Positions 36,408-45,796 of a stretch of 64,000 bases of DNA are shown one piece after another. Both the position numbers and the translations under genes were made by a program. The DNA lies in the NCBI GenBank assembly GCA_963701245.1, contig OY969576.1, positions 1,240,001-1,304,000 on the forward strand. The letters run 5' to 3'. Below the pieces are notes generated by a model that searched no databases, was not told the DNA's origin, and saw only the letters and a list, made by a program, of their open reading frames with translations. Numbering within the stretch: the stretch's first letter is position 1; each line of letters starts with the position of its first letter. The DNA is from CAWCCP01 sp963701245 (GTDB lineage Bacteria > Patescibacteriota > Saccharimonadia > Saccharimonadales > UBA4665).

Positions 36408-37404
36408 GTTTTAACTTTTCCGTATCATAAATACGATACGTCCTAGCGTACGATCCAGGTGGATTAAATAATTTAACTTCTAGATGGGATAAACTTTGTC
36501 TCTTTTGCTTGATTAACTCTTGTTTTGCCGGTTGTCTGAGTTGCGAAAATTGAGCAGCACTTAGCAAAACAGGTCGATACCAAGCGGTGAGTATTGGCGG
36601 GAGCCACGATGCAGCCGTTCGAAAATCGTCATATTCGACAACATAATGAGAGTGCTTATGACTAATCATGTCTAGTTTTTTCTTATCGTCACTATTTAGA
36701 TGATGCCTAAACCGTGATGAAAATATCATTCCAAATTTATGACCATGTACTTGCGCAACATCAAGTGCATCACCGCAATAGAATAAAATCGTCGGTTGAT
36801 CAGTATTTATTAAATTAACATCAGTCAGGGAAAGAATTTTTTGAATCCGTATCTTATAGGCAAAATCTGCGAAGTTTTCCTTTATTGAAGCAAATGCGTC
36901 TGCGGATACATCTATCCCAACAATAAGTGGTTTGCGATCACTATCATATCGCAGAATGTGGGTGAGCGCTTGTCGCTCCACTTCCATACTGCCGCACCCT
37001 AGATCCAGTAAAGGCATTTTGTCGTTATCATTGAGGTAATCAACCAAAATATTTCGTAGAGGTTTTGATAAACCTGGGAATGCTTTTCTCTCTACGTGCG
37101 ATAAGTCGCTATATAATTCGGCTTCCCACTTTGGTAAAGGCAAGTCTGCTAACTCAAGTAAACGGGTTCCATCCGTTTTACCCCTATGTAAAAGTCCCCA
37201 AGCAATAAAACCAGGAAGTGTATATATTGACCGAAAAAAAATTAACAACTCCTGAATGGCATACTTTTGGTCCGTTGACGCTATACCAAGTTGTATTTCA
37301 AGATCTTTAATAATGTCATGTATTTTTTTATATCTCTTTGGTGAAAGCGATAAGACACATATCAAGATTAAAAGTAATAGTCCAATGTATAGCATTGTGC
37401 TCAT
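36394..37404 (-). CDS. membrane-anchored SAM-dependent methyltransferase-like protein
   Basis: A 336-aa protein with one N-terminal helix (about 4-20) and a Rossmann-type domain with motif I PLLDLGCGSMEVE, an acidic end of strand 2 (IVGIDVSADAF) and a FYCGDALDV segment. The substrate is unknown. It lies between the PaaK-like ligase and the sensor kinase, overlapping the latter, so it is probably part of one operon whose product may be a small molecule. Confidence 0.75.
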   Translation of the reverse strand: MSTMLYIGLLLLILICVLSLSPKRYKKIHDIIKDLEIQLGIASTDQKYAIQELLIFFRSIYTLPGFIAWGLLHRGKTDGTRLLELADLPLPKWEAELYSDLSHVERKAFPGLSKPLRNILVDYLNDNDKMPLLDLGCGSMEVERQALTHILRYDSDRKPLIVGIDVSADAFASIKENFADFAYKIRIQKILSLTDVNLINTDQPTILFYCGDALDVAQVHGHKFGMIFSSRFRHHLNSDDKKKLDMISHKHSHYVVEYDDFRTAASWLPPILTAWYRPVLLSAAQFSQLRQPAKQELIKQKRQSLSHLEVKLFNPPGSYARTYRIYDTEKLKHATV

Positions 37405-37445
37405 AAGATATAAAAGGCGAACTTATATCTTATATTGTACAAGGC

Positions 37446-38873
37446 TTATGCTTTTTTTACCCAATTTTGCTTTGTGTTTTTACCAAAGTAACGTCGATGT
37501 CCGTTTGGCCAAAGAACGACTTGAATTAATTTTTCGCTTGATCGGCTTCTAGATACCTCTGCAAATTCTGAGCTTTTTTGAATCATTGACTTTGTGATAT
37601 GTGTAACGGCAAGTTTTTCAATATCTTTATTTGGTGTGATATCTTTCTGTAATTCTACGTTTATCTGAAGAAATTGATTATGATTAATGTCAAACTTGGT
37701 CGACATAGTGAAGCGCTGTGTAAAATATTTTGAAACGTTCCTGTTAAGTAAGCCTTCTTTGATAAATTCAGGATAAATTATTATGCCGTGTAAGCTCGCT
37801 GATAAGTCGGTGCGCTCATATACAAATACGAACGGTCTTTTGCTGACTGTTTTTCCGATTCCGGCTTTTTGAATTTCTGCACTAAGATTTACTCCATATC
37901 GATTAAAGAGTTCTTCAATCTTGCTATAAGAAAATACTCCGCCATGATCGCCTATGGCGTAGCGAATTAATGGTATGGCGCCCTCAGACGTAAGAATCAA
38001 TTCACCATTCACTTCCTCAAATTCTATAAACTCAGGATGGTATTGAGCGAGCGTAGGTGTTTTTTCTATCTGACCAAATACGTCTCGATACAACAATGGA
38101 TCCTCAAGAGCCAATTGTCGAATAAGGATACTGACAGGCGTTTCGTATGCCATTGCTCCAAAATCTGCCGAGCCATAAATATTTAGCGTATCTAAAAGCA
38201 AGTTTTTGATGCCTGCTTTTTTTCCTATATATTTTCTAAATGATTCGGTAAAAGCTTCAGCCGCAAAGATAAATCTCATCTTTAATTTCTTTAGATCGAT
38301 GCCTTCACTTGAAGCTTCATCGACAACTTCTTTTATAAAAGGCGGATAACCTACTAGAATCGTCTGATCAAACTCAGGAGACAATTTTGCTAAAGCTTTA
38401 AAAACTTCTTGTTTATTGTATCCGGTCGGTAAAAATGCCACTGGTAGTTTGGTTCGTTCAGCGGCAATTTCAAAAGATCGGAGTGTTATGACGCCACCTA
38501 TCCAAACTCCCATACCAAATCCAATAATAACCAATGTACTGCCAACACCATGTGAGCCATATTTTAGGAAGGCTTCAGCAAACCATGATCCCCTCGCCGC
38601 AATTTCATCTGTCCGTGGAAAATAATAGGGCTCACCTGTTGAGCCTGATGTAGAGCAGTACCATAGCGGTGCATTTTGATGTGCTTCCAATATTAATTCG
38701 TTTCTGGAATTCATATGAAGATAATCTTTTTTGCTGGTAATAGGTATCTCGCTATAGTCTTGTACTGATTTGACACTTGAAGGTTCAAATTCTTTGCTCT
38801 CAAGAAAATTCCTATAAGCGGGAATATGCTCAACAGTTTTTTGAAAGAGTTTTAAGGATTTTTCAGTTATCAT
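37446..38873 (-). CDS. phenylacetate-CoA ligase/F390-synthetase-like adenylate-forming enzyme
   Basis: A 475-aa AMP-forming enzyme of the PaaK branch. The nucleotide loop is YCSTSGSTGEPYYFPRT; NIYGSADFGAMAYE and IPLIRYAIGDHGG are the A4/A5 and A7-type motifs, and a small C-terminal domain follows. It would activate a carboxylic acid as an acyl-AMP or CoA ester. Its start overlaps the end of the dehydrogenase gene by ATGA, so the two are co-translated. Confidence 0.85.
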   Translation of the reverse strand: MITEKSLKLFQKTVEHIPAYRNFLESKEFEPSSVKSVQDYSEIPITSKKDYLHMNSRNELILEAHQNAPLWYCSTSGSTGEPYYFPRTDEIAARGSWFAEAFLKYGSHGVGSTLVIIGFGMGVWIGGVITLRSFEIAAERTKLPVAFLPTGYNKQEVFKALAKLSPEFDQTILVGYPPFIKEVVDEASSEGIDLKKLKMRFIFAAEAFTESFRKYIGKKAGIKNLLLDTLNIYGSADFGAMAYETPVSILIRQLALEDPLLYRDVFGQIEKTPTLAQYHPEFIEFEEVNGELILTSEGAIPLIRYAIGDHGGVFSYSKIEELFNRYGVNLSAEIQKAGIGKTVSKRPFVFVYERTDLSASLHGIIIYPEFIKEGLLNRNVSKYFTQRFTMSTKFDINHNQFLQINVELQKDITPNKDIEKLAVTHITKSMIQKSSEFAEVSRSRSSEKLIQVVLWPNGHRRYFGKNTKQNWVKKA

Positions 38874-39955
38874 GATTGCATCTTTTCAAGCCTTTGTTGA
38901 GCTATTTGATTCGCAATTATTTGTGTTGGCAGATTCTTGTTTTCTGCTGCTTTAAATACCTCATTCAGTTCATGGATAATATGGTCTAGGCGACGGTTTA
39001 CTCTAGTTAAATTAAAGCTATCAGCTTCAAGATCTTCAGATGCGAATACCAGACCTCCAGCATTCACAATGTAATCTGGTGCATACAAGACACCCCCATT
39101 AAGTAAGGCATAGCCCGCTTGATCATTCGGAAGCTGATTATTAGCCCCTCCTACAATTATCTTACTACCTAACTCATTAATTACGTCAGGCGTAAACTCA
39201 TTACCAAATGCACAGGGAGCATAAAGATCAGTGGACTGTTTGTGAATTTCTTCGGATGACACTTCAGTGACACGACCCGGATATGTAGATTTCAAGGATG
39301 CAACTTTTATACTATCTAGGTCCGCTACTATAATTGAAGCCCCATCGGCAAGAAGCAGTTCTGCGAGCGCATAACCTAACTTACCAATACCCTTAATACT
39401 AATTGTTTTTGATGCTAAGTTATCGTCGTGATGTTTATATTTTAAGGCTGTCTTAATCGATAAGTAGACACCTAAAGCAGCCGTTTTTGAAATGGTAAGG
39501 TTGTGTTTATTTTCTTTGGATAGACCTAAGAGAAAATGTGAACGTTGTGCCATGATTTCGACGTCTTCATCTGATAGACCAACATCTGTTCCTGTTTTAA
39601 ATAAACCATTCAATTGTTCCAATTTGTCTGCATATGCCCGAAGTACAGCTTGACGATCAGTCTCATTCCCATTCCAAACAATAACTCCTTTTGCCCCGCC
39701 ATAAGGTAAGCCAGCTACCGCACATTTGTAGCTCATAGCTTTACTTAGTAGTAACACATCTCTTAAGGCATCTTCGTCGTTGTTATATTGCATCATCCGC
39801 GTACCCCCTTGAGCAGGGCCTAGCGTAGTAGAGTGAATTGCAATAAACGCACGAAGACCGCTTGTCTTATCATGCAGAAAGAGCACTACTTCATGATCAT
39901 CGTATTCCGATAGTCGATCAACACCGTCTATACTGCGCTTTAAATGGTCGGACAA
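38870..39955 (-). CDS. Glu/Leu/Phe/Val dehydrogenase family enzyme (leucine dehydrogenase-like)
   Basis: A 361-aa NAD-dependent amino acid dehydrogenase: oxidative deamination of a branched-chain or aromatic amino acid, or the reverse. Substrate motifs GPAQGGTRMMQY and CAVAGLPYGGAKGVIVW contain the catalytic lysines. The Rossmann domain shows ISIKGIGKLGYALAELL. It is the first gene of the operon with the PaaK-like ligase, methyltransferase and kinase, so its keto or amino acid product may be passed to the ligase. Confidence 0.9.
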   Translation of the reverse strand: MSDHLKRSIDGVDRLSEYDDHEVVLFLHDKTSGLRAFIAIHSTTLGPAQGGTRMMQYNNDEDALRDVLLLSKAMSYKCAVAGLPYGGAKGVIVWNGNETDRQAVLRAYADKLEQLNGLFKTGTDVGLSDEDVEIMAQRSHFLLGLSKENKHNLTISKTAALGVYLSIKTALKYKHHDDNLASKTISIKGIGKLGYALAELLLADGASIIVADLDSIKVASLKSTYPGRVTEVSSEEIHKQSTDLYAPCAFGNEFTPDVINELGSKIIVGGANNQLPNDQAGYALLNGGVLYAPDYIVNAGGLVFASEDLEADSFNLTRVNRRLDHIIHELNEVFKAAENKNLPTQIIANQIAQQRLEKMQS

Positions 39956-40119
39956 AGTACATTACCTTTCATAAAGATCGACAGTTTCTTCTTGCTTCAA
40001 ATTATAACGTAATCGGGATAAGTAAAAGTTACTATTAATTACGTTCTTAATTTATATATTTTAACATAACTAGATTAAATTCGCCAACTTCGCCCACAAG
40101 ACGAGTATAATTAGCTTCT

Positions 40120-41091
40120 ATGGACCGAAACACTCATCTTGCTGACAGCTTGAAGGATATGCTCCAAATCGCGAGACTTGCTCCATCAGTACATAATTCA
40201 CAGCCATGGAACGTAAAACTACAGGATAACGAGTTACAAATATCTATTGATAAGCAACACGCGCTACGCGAAGGTGATCCTACCGGACGACAAACATATA
40301 TAAGTCTAGGTATTTTTTATGAAGCATTGCTCTTAGCTGCTGCTAAATTCAATATCCAATTAACCAACTTCCGAATCGATGATCAGGTCCTAAAAGCGAA
40401 AATGGTGCCTCGCACTGATAAAACAGCCCACTCAACATTAGTAGAATTATTAGAAATAAGATGTAGTGATCGAAGCATATATCAGCCGGTACGTGTCAGT
40501 GAGAAGGATATTCGCGTAATCGAACATTGTGCGTCAAGCAGCAATGTTGCTATAAGCGTCCTGACTGATGATCAGCAAATTGCCGAAATCGCAAACTTAA
40601 CAAGTAAAGGTATCGGTCTTGCCTTACATAACCCTTCTTTTCGCGAAGAGCTTGCTCACTATTTGGTGCTACCCTGGACAAGTAAGGAGCGTGGTATATC
40701 GGTGAAAAGTTTATACATTAATCCCTTACTGGAGATATCGCAACCATTTTTTTTGACACATGGCATTTCATTAAAAAAAGAAGCTGACCTGGAAAACAAA
40801 CGATGGAAATCAGCGAGTGGGGTAGTTTTATTATTAGGTGATGGAGATATTAAAGACTACTGGGTTGAGGTCGGAAGAACCTACTTAACAACGAGCTTAA
40901 CACTTACGAAACTAGGCTACAGTCAGGCAACGTCTGCAGCAATCGTAGAGGCTTCCACTTATCATGAAGACGTTGAAAAAATGCTGCACACAAAAAAGCG
41001 GGTCTTGGCCGTCATTAGAATAGGCAAAGGTTCAGCTAAAAAATATTATTCACCAAGAGTGCCTGTTCACGATCTACTCACATTGAGCTAA
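40120..41091 (+). CDS. Acg-type nitroreductase-fold FMN protein
   Basis: A 323-aa protein with two nitroreductase-like halves. The start IARLAPSVHNSQPWNVKLQD and the segment GDPTGRQTYISLG are hallmarks of the Acg/TM1586 group, which bind FMN and often lack reductase activity. A TATAAT box (40106-40111) is 8 nt before the ATG, so the mRNA is nearly leaderless. The 3' end overlaps the convergent ThiF-like gene by 14 bp; in mycobacteria ThiF and nitroreductase domains occur fused (Rv1355c-type proteins), which suggests a shared role. Confidence 0.85.
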   Translation: MDRNTHLADSLKDMLQIARLAPSVHNSQPWNVKLQDNELQISIDKQHALREGDPTGRQTYISLGIFYEALLLAAAKFNIQLTNFRIDDQVLKAKMVPRTDKTAHSTLVELLEIRCSDRSIYQPVRVSEKDIRVIEHCASSSNVAISVLTDDQQIAEIANLTSKGIGLALHNPSFREELAHYLVLPWTSKERGISVKSLYINPLLEISQPFFLTHGISLKKEADLENKRWKSASGVVLLLGDGDIKDYWVEVGRTYLTTSLTLTKLGYSQATSAAIVEASTYHEDVEKMLHTKKRVLAVIRIGKGSAKKYYSPRVPVHDLLTLS

Positions 41092-42331
41092 TTGATTTTT
41101 TGATTAATTTGGTGTGCTTTTTATGCTCTTTTTTATATTTTCTTGTCTTATTTTCAGTCAAAAACTCTTTCTCAAAAGCAATAATGTACCTGCCCGATTC
41201 TAGTGAATGATTAAGGACTATACTTTTTACGGCAAAAGCTAAAACCCCTCCGGTCATCATCACTGTCGAACCAAGTTGGGGATGCGTCACTATATTCGTA
41301 CCTATTTTAAGAACGGACTTTTGCATTTTAAGCGGCATGTTCTTAGGATCAATAATGCCGACTGCGCGTTTCGTCCACTCTCGATAATTCTCGAGTGTTT
41401 TGGTGATCAGATCTTCAACATCAGGTATCATGCCATGGAAAAGCGCCCTGTTTGGCTCAATATCAAAACGTTCCACATCCAACATAACGGTGTCGCCGAG
41501 TTCGGTTGCCATGATAACCGGAATCTGGCGCTTCCTCGCTTCGTATCGAATACGTACTTTCATTTCAATGTCATCAATTTCATCTATCGCCACTTCCACT
41601 TTCCAGGGCTCATCTAAAATCTCTGAAATATTTTCAGTTGTTGCCTTATCGAAATAGGAAATACTAGAAAATGGATTCATTTCATAAATTTGTCTGCCGA
41701 TTACTAGCGCTTTACTTAGTCCAATTGATTCAACACCAGTTAAGATCCGATTTAAATTTGATCCGCTGATTACTGCACCATCAACTAATTTAATTCTCCT
41801 AGACATACCACTCATAGAAATTACCTGTGCTCCGGCACTGCCAACGCTCATTCCGAAAGATACCACGTTACACTCAAATAATTTGTCTTGTTCATTTTGC
41901 GTTATCAGGTCTCTATTTCTAATCGTACGTAGAACTTCAAAATCTTTCTGATGCAATACATGTACTAATTTATAACTCCATGGATAATAGACCCAAACGC
42001 CAAGTTGCCAGGCTTTTCGGTCTCCATAATGCGTTTGCAACATTTCCTTTATCGATGCTTTTTGAATATCATAATTCGCGCGATACAAATGGGCATGTTT
42101 GCTTAGGAGAAGTTCGGCATATTGTTCGGAGTAGTTATCGATAATTTCATGTATGGGCTTGGTCTTTATTAGTTTCTCTAAGTCCGAATAGCCATTCGTA
42201 GTGTCCATATCTATGAGAATTGGATGGTCTGTTTGATTGTCGGCTTTTACCTTAGAGTTAAGGGTTTTCAGAGCTTCCGGATAGTCAATACTCGGATCTT
42301 GTGTCGTTAATTTTTTATGACCCATACGCAA
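41078..42331 (-). CDS. ThiF/MoeB/HesA-family E1-like adenylyltransferase
   Basis: A 417-aa protein with a central Rossmann domain: NVVSFGMSVGSAGAQVISMSG (nucleotide loop), KLVDGAVISGSNLNR (the Asp and Asn-Arg of E1 enzymes) and IDEIDDIEMKVRIR. The ~130-residue N-terminal helical domain is not typical. No zinc CxxC pairs were seen. E1-like proteins adenylate a protein or peptide C-terminus. It is convergent with the Acg-type gene and divergent from the response regulator. Confidence 0.82.
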   Translation of the reverse strand: MRMGHKKLTTQDPSIDYPEALKTLNSKVKADNQTDHPILIDMDTTNGYSDLEKLIKTKPIHEIIDNYSEQYAELLLSKHAHLYRANYDIQKASIKEMLQTHYGDRKAWQLGVWVYYPWSYKLVHVLHQKDFEVLRTIRNRDLITQNEQDKLFECNVVSFGMSVGSAGAQVISMSGMSRRIKLVDGAVISGSNLNRILTGVESIGLSKALVIGRQIYEMNPFSSISYFDKATTENISEILDEPWKVEVAIDEIDDIEMKVRIRYEARKRQIPVIMATELGDTVMLDVERFDIEPNRALFHGMIPDVEDLITKTLENYREWTKRAVGIIDPKNMPLKMQKSVLKIGTNIVTHPQLGSTVMMTGGVLAFAVKSIVLNHSLESGRYIIAFEKEFLTENKTRKYKKEHKKHTKLIKKSISSM

Positions 42332-42422
42332 ATTTTACTATATCGTTCGTCCTAGGTCTCCTTATATGAACTGCATTTCTCAAATTGTTGCGAAAATAGC
42401 CAACTTCTCGTACGCTTAAAGA

Positions 42423-42794
42423 ATGCCCGCAAAAATCGCCATTATCGAAGATGACCAAGCGATATCTCAGATGTATCGGTTTAAATTTGAGGCTGAAGGC
42501 TTCACTACGGAAACGGCCGAAAATGGCAAACTAGGTCTTGAGCTTACCGAAAAAATGAAACCTGATATTATTTTGCTCGATTTAATGATGCCCGAAATGA
42601 CGGGTGATGAAATGCTTGAAAAACTACGAGCCACATCATGGGGTAAGAACATCAAGGTAATCATTCTCACAAATATGGGTGAACAGGAAATTCCGGATAG
42701 AGTCAGAAAGCTTGGAGTGAGCGATGTGATTTTAAAAGCCGACATGACACCTCGCCAAGTCGCGGAACTAGTAAAAAAACACCTGACTGCCTGA
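42423..42794 (+). CDS. single-domain response regulator
   Basis: A 123-aa receiver domain: acidic pair IIEDDQA, the phosphorylated Asp in IILLDLMMPEMTG (near residue 52), Thr/Ser-type strand IILTNMG and Lys in ILKADMTP. There is no output domain, so it acts by protein contact, possibly downstream of the kinase at 34218. A TACGCT box lies 6 nt before the ATG, which predicts a leaderless transcript. Confidence 0.93.
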   Translation: MPAKIAIIEDDQAISQMYRFKFEAEGFTTETAENGKLGLELTEKMKPDIILLDLMMPEMTGDEMLEKLRATSWGKNIKVIILTNMGEQEIPDRVRKLGVSDVILKADMTPRQVAELVKKHLTA

Positions 42795-42840
42795 TTCTGT
42801 TTCGGCATAAATTCAATAGATTATTGATCAAGGACACTTA

Positions 42841-44157
42841 ATGAATATCGCAATCCTCGGCTATGGGAAACAAGGTAAGTCGGCTTTTGACTATTGGTCG
42901 CAAGATTCAGAAAATGAAATCACCATTGTTGATAAATCGACTGAACTTGAACTGCCATTTGGCGCCCACACAAAATTGGGCCAGGACTATTTAAAAAACC
43001 TTGACCAATTTGACGTTATTGTCCGTAGTCCCAGTATTCATCCTCGGGATATACTTAGCGCAAACTCGCCAGCCATACTAAACAAAGTCACATCAGTCAC
43101 GAATGAATTTTTTCGAGTGAGTCCAAGTAAACATATCATTGGAGTTACTGGCACGAAAGGCAAAGGTACCACTTCAACATTAATTGCGAAAATGCTGGAG
43201 GCAAATAATTTTAGGGTTCATATCGGTGGCAATATTGGTACTCCTCCGTTAGATCTGTTGAAAGAAAATATTCTGCCTGATGATTACGTCGTTCTAGAAC
43301 TCGCTAATTTTCAGCTTATCGATATTCAATACTCTCCACACATTGCCGTCTGTCTAATGGTTGTACCTGAACATTTAGACTGGCATCCAGATGTAAATGA
43401 GTATTACAATTCCAAAAAACAATTGTTTATTTGGCAAACTCCTGAGGATATCGCAATCTACTTCGCAAAGAATGAGGTATCAAAGCAAATCGCTAGCGTC
43501 GGACAAGGCAAAAAAATTCCCTATATGGCAGAGCCCGGAGCCGTAATCGTCAATGACGCCTTTACGATAGATAACAATATAATTTGTAAAACCAGTGACT
43601 TAAAGCTTCTCGGCGAACATAATTGGCAAAATGCCTGTGCGGCCATAACGGCAGTTTGGAATATTTCCCAAAACGTCGATGCTATATCGAATGTACTGAA
43701 AACATTTAGTGGCCTGCCGCATCGATTAGAACTTGTCGGATCAGTGAATGATATAGATTTCTATGATGACAGTTTTGGCACAACACCGGAAACAACCATC
43801 GTTGCACTCAATGCTTTTACAAAACCAAAAGTAGTGATACTCGGAGGCTCGAATAAGGGTTCATCCTATGATGAACTTGCGAGAGTTGTCAAAGCTTCAA
43901 ACGTACGACGAGTTGTATTGATTGGTGAGCAAGCATCGCGTATTCGAGCTTCTTTAGAAATTGTCGGCTACACCGATATGGTAAGTGGTGGCTCAACGAT
44001 GACCGACATAGTCAATTCGGCAAAGTCAGTTGCCGATCCAGGCAATATAGTCCTCCTCTCGCCCGGCTGCGCGAGTTTCGATATGTTTAAAAATTATGAG
44101 GATCGAGGCAACCAGTTTAAGGAAGTTGTGCAATCACTCGTTTCAGCTGTTCAATAA
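42841..44157 (+). CDS. murD: UDP-N-acetylmuramoyl-L-alanine--D-glutamate ligase
   Basis: Adds D-glutamate to the peptidoglycan precursor in the cytoplasm. The 438-aa protein has the Mur ligase ATP loop GVTGTKGKGTTSTLIAKML, ELANFQL, the EHLDWHPDVNEYYNSK block with the carbamylated lysine, the LPHRLE motif and DDSFGTTPETT. It lies 46 bp downstream of the response regulator. It ends in a 41-bp tail-to-tail overlap with murI, which makes the D-glutamate it uses. Confidence 0.93.
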   Translation: MNIAILGYGKQGKSAFDYWSQDSENEITIVDKSTELELPFGAHTKLGQDYLKNLDQFDVIVRSPSIHPRDILSANSPAILNKVTSVTNEFFRVSPSKHIIGVTGTKGKGTTSTLIAKMLEANNFRVHIGGNIGTPPLDLLKENILPDDYVVLELANFQLIDIQYSPHIAVCLMVVPEHLDWHPDVNEYYNSKKQLFIWQTPEDIAIYFAKNEVSKQIASVGQGKKIPYMAEPGAVIVNDAFTIDNNIICKTSDLKLLGEHNWQNACAAITAVWNISQNVDAISNVLKTFSGLPHRLELVGSVNDIDFYDDSFGTTPETTIVALNAFTKPKVVILGGSNKGSSYDELARVVKASNVRRVVLIGEQASRIRASLEIVGYTDMVSGGSTMTDIVNSAKSVADPGNIVLLSPGCASFDMFKNYEDRGNQFKEVVQSLVSAVQ

Positions 44158-44764
44158 CCGGTTGCACTGGCTGGATTACCTGAGCTCTTCCGTTGGTCAT
44201 ATTTTTTATTTCTTGCTCAATCCAATGATAGTGAGTGCAGCCTAACACAATGACATCCGCACCTTGAGCAGTAACCGAATCAATTGTTTGCCTGATCTCA
44301 TCAAAATTTACATTGTCATGCTCTATCATTTGAGCCCATTCACTGCAATCCGGCTCTAACACTTTCACGCCATTTGCATATTCATCTTTTAACCACTCAT
44401 ATCGCTGACTCTTTAGCGTTGCAGGAGTTGCACAAACAGCAATAATTTTTGTCTTCGTTAACTGAGCAGCCGGTTTCACCATCGGCTCAAAAGCAATGAG
44501 TGGCACTGAAAAACGATTTCGTAACTCTTGAATGAGCGTCGTTGAGACGGTATTACAGGCTACCACAATTATCTGACAATCATCGTCTATAAGCTGCTGA
44601 AAAATAGGCGACACAAGTGCCAAAATATCTTCCGATGATCTCGAGCCATACGGCACGTGTTCTGAATCACTCTTAAAAATAACTTCATTATTTGTTAGCG
44701 CATCCCTAATAGCTTGCGCGACAAACAAACCACCTTTCCCTGAATCAAATACACCAATTTTCAT
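44117..44764 (-). CDS. murI: glutamate racemase
   Basis: Makes D-glutamate for peptidoglycan. The two catalytic cysteines are in VVACNTVS and VLGCTHYHWIE; the N-terminal FDSGKGGL and PYGSRS are typical. At 215 aa it is shorter than the usual ~260-270 but has all the motifs. Its start overlaps the folD stop by ATGA, and its end overlaps murD on the other strand by 41 bp. Confidence 0.9.
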   Translation of the reverse strand: MKIGVFDSGKGGLFVAQAIRDALTNNEVIFKSDSEHVPYGSRSSEDILALVSPIFQQLIDDDCQIIVVACNTVSTTLIQELRNRFSVPLIAFEPMVKPAAQLTKTKIIAVCATPATLKSQRYEWLKDEYANGVKVLEPDCSEWAQMIEHDNVNFDEIRQTIDSVTAQGADVIVLGCTHYHWIEQEIKNMTNGRAQVIQPVQPVIEQLKRVIAQLP

Positions 44765-45570
44765 TTTTTGCTTTCACGCTGCGCTGATCGAATTACATTC
44801 TCAAATAGCGCACAGACGGTTAATGGCCCCACACCTCCTTTGACCGGCGTGATTGTAAGATCGTCACGTTCATACACATCTTCAGCTACATCACCAACGG
44901 TCTTCCCACCTTCACTGGCAACACCAGCATCAACGACTACGGCGTTTGGTTTTATCATATCCGATTTCAAAATACCTGCTCTGCCGGTGGCCGTGATAAT
45001 GACATCCGATTGCAGAGCTTCGGCGCGTAGATCTAGTGTCTTACTATTAGCTACCCGAACATCCACACCTGAGTCGGTAAATATTCTTTCTAATGGTGCA
45101 CCAACTAACTTTCCTCGTCCAATTAGCAATACTTTTTTAGTTTTCAAGTCGATATTATAGCCAGCTAATAACCACAATATGGCCATTGGCGTAGCTGGCT
45201 CGAACGGCGCACTAGCTCCAAGACCATCTACATCTTTATTCGGGGAAATTAGATTCACTATTTCATCAGTTTGCGAGGGGTCTTCTAATGGCAGCTGCAC
45301 GATTATTCCGTGGACCGATGGATCTACACTTAACTTGTTAAGTAATGCTGGTACCTCAGCTTGCTTGATTTGATGCACGTCAACATCAATACCAATATCT
45401 GCGCCATAGTTTTTCTTCAGCCTCATGTATACCTGAATTACCGGATTATCCGAGGTAGCAACAATGGCTAATTGGGGCTCTATCTGGTGTGCTTGTCGTA
45501 ATGCTCTTACATCACGTAATTGCCGCTGTTTAATGTAGCCTGCAAGTTCTTTGCCATTTAATAGTTTCAT
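44761..45570 (-). CDS. folD: methylenetetrahydrofolate dehydrogenase/cyclohydrolase
   Basis: Bifunctional folate enzyme that converts methylene-THF to formyl-THF. Residues seen: the Lys of YMRLKKNYG, IIVQLPLEDP, PNKDVDGL and the GRGKLVGAP nucleotide loop, ending KGGVGPLTVC. I chose the ATG at 45570 (269 aa) because MKLLNGKELA is the family start; the open frame extends 29 codons further without a homologous segment. Confidence 0.93.
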   Translation of the reverse strand: MKLLNGKELAGYIKQRQLRDVRALRQAHQIEPQLAIVATSDNPVIQVYMRLKKNYGADIGIDVDVHQIKQAEVPALLNKLSVDPSVHGIIVQLPLEDPSQTDEIVNLISPNKDVDGLGASAPFEPATPMAILWLLAGYNIDLKTKKVLLIGRGKLVGAPLERIFTDSGVDVRVANSKTLDLRAEALQSDVIITATGRAGILKSDMIKPNAVVVDAGVASEGGKTVGDVAEDVYERDDLTITPVKGGVGPLTVCALFENVIRSAQRESKK

Positions 45571-45719
45571 AGATTTTAATTGTAACAGAGTACTAATGGA
45601 CAATTTAATAGTTAATAAACTATTAAATAATAATTTATCAGATCCTGTATTTGCCAAAACAGAGGTAATTTGCTAAAGTTTTTCCAGTCGATCAGAAGCT
45701 ACATTTAAAATATGAAATC

Positions 45720-45796
45720 GGGCCAGTAGCTCAGCTGGTTAGAGCACCTGCCTCTTAAGCAGGGTGTCGAGGGTTCAAGTCCCTCCTGGCCCTCCA
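45720..45796 (+). tRNA. tRNA-Lys (anticodon CTT)
   Basis: Folds fully: acceptor GGGCCAG/CTGGCCC, anticodon stem CCTGC/GCAGG with loop CTCTTAA, T-arm GAGGG-TTCAAGT-CCCTC, and an encoded CCA. Its last ten bases, TGGCCCTCCA, recur in the cassette repeats far to the right. Confidence 0.97.
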
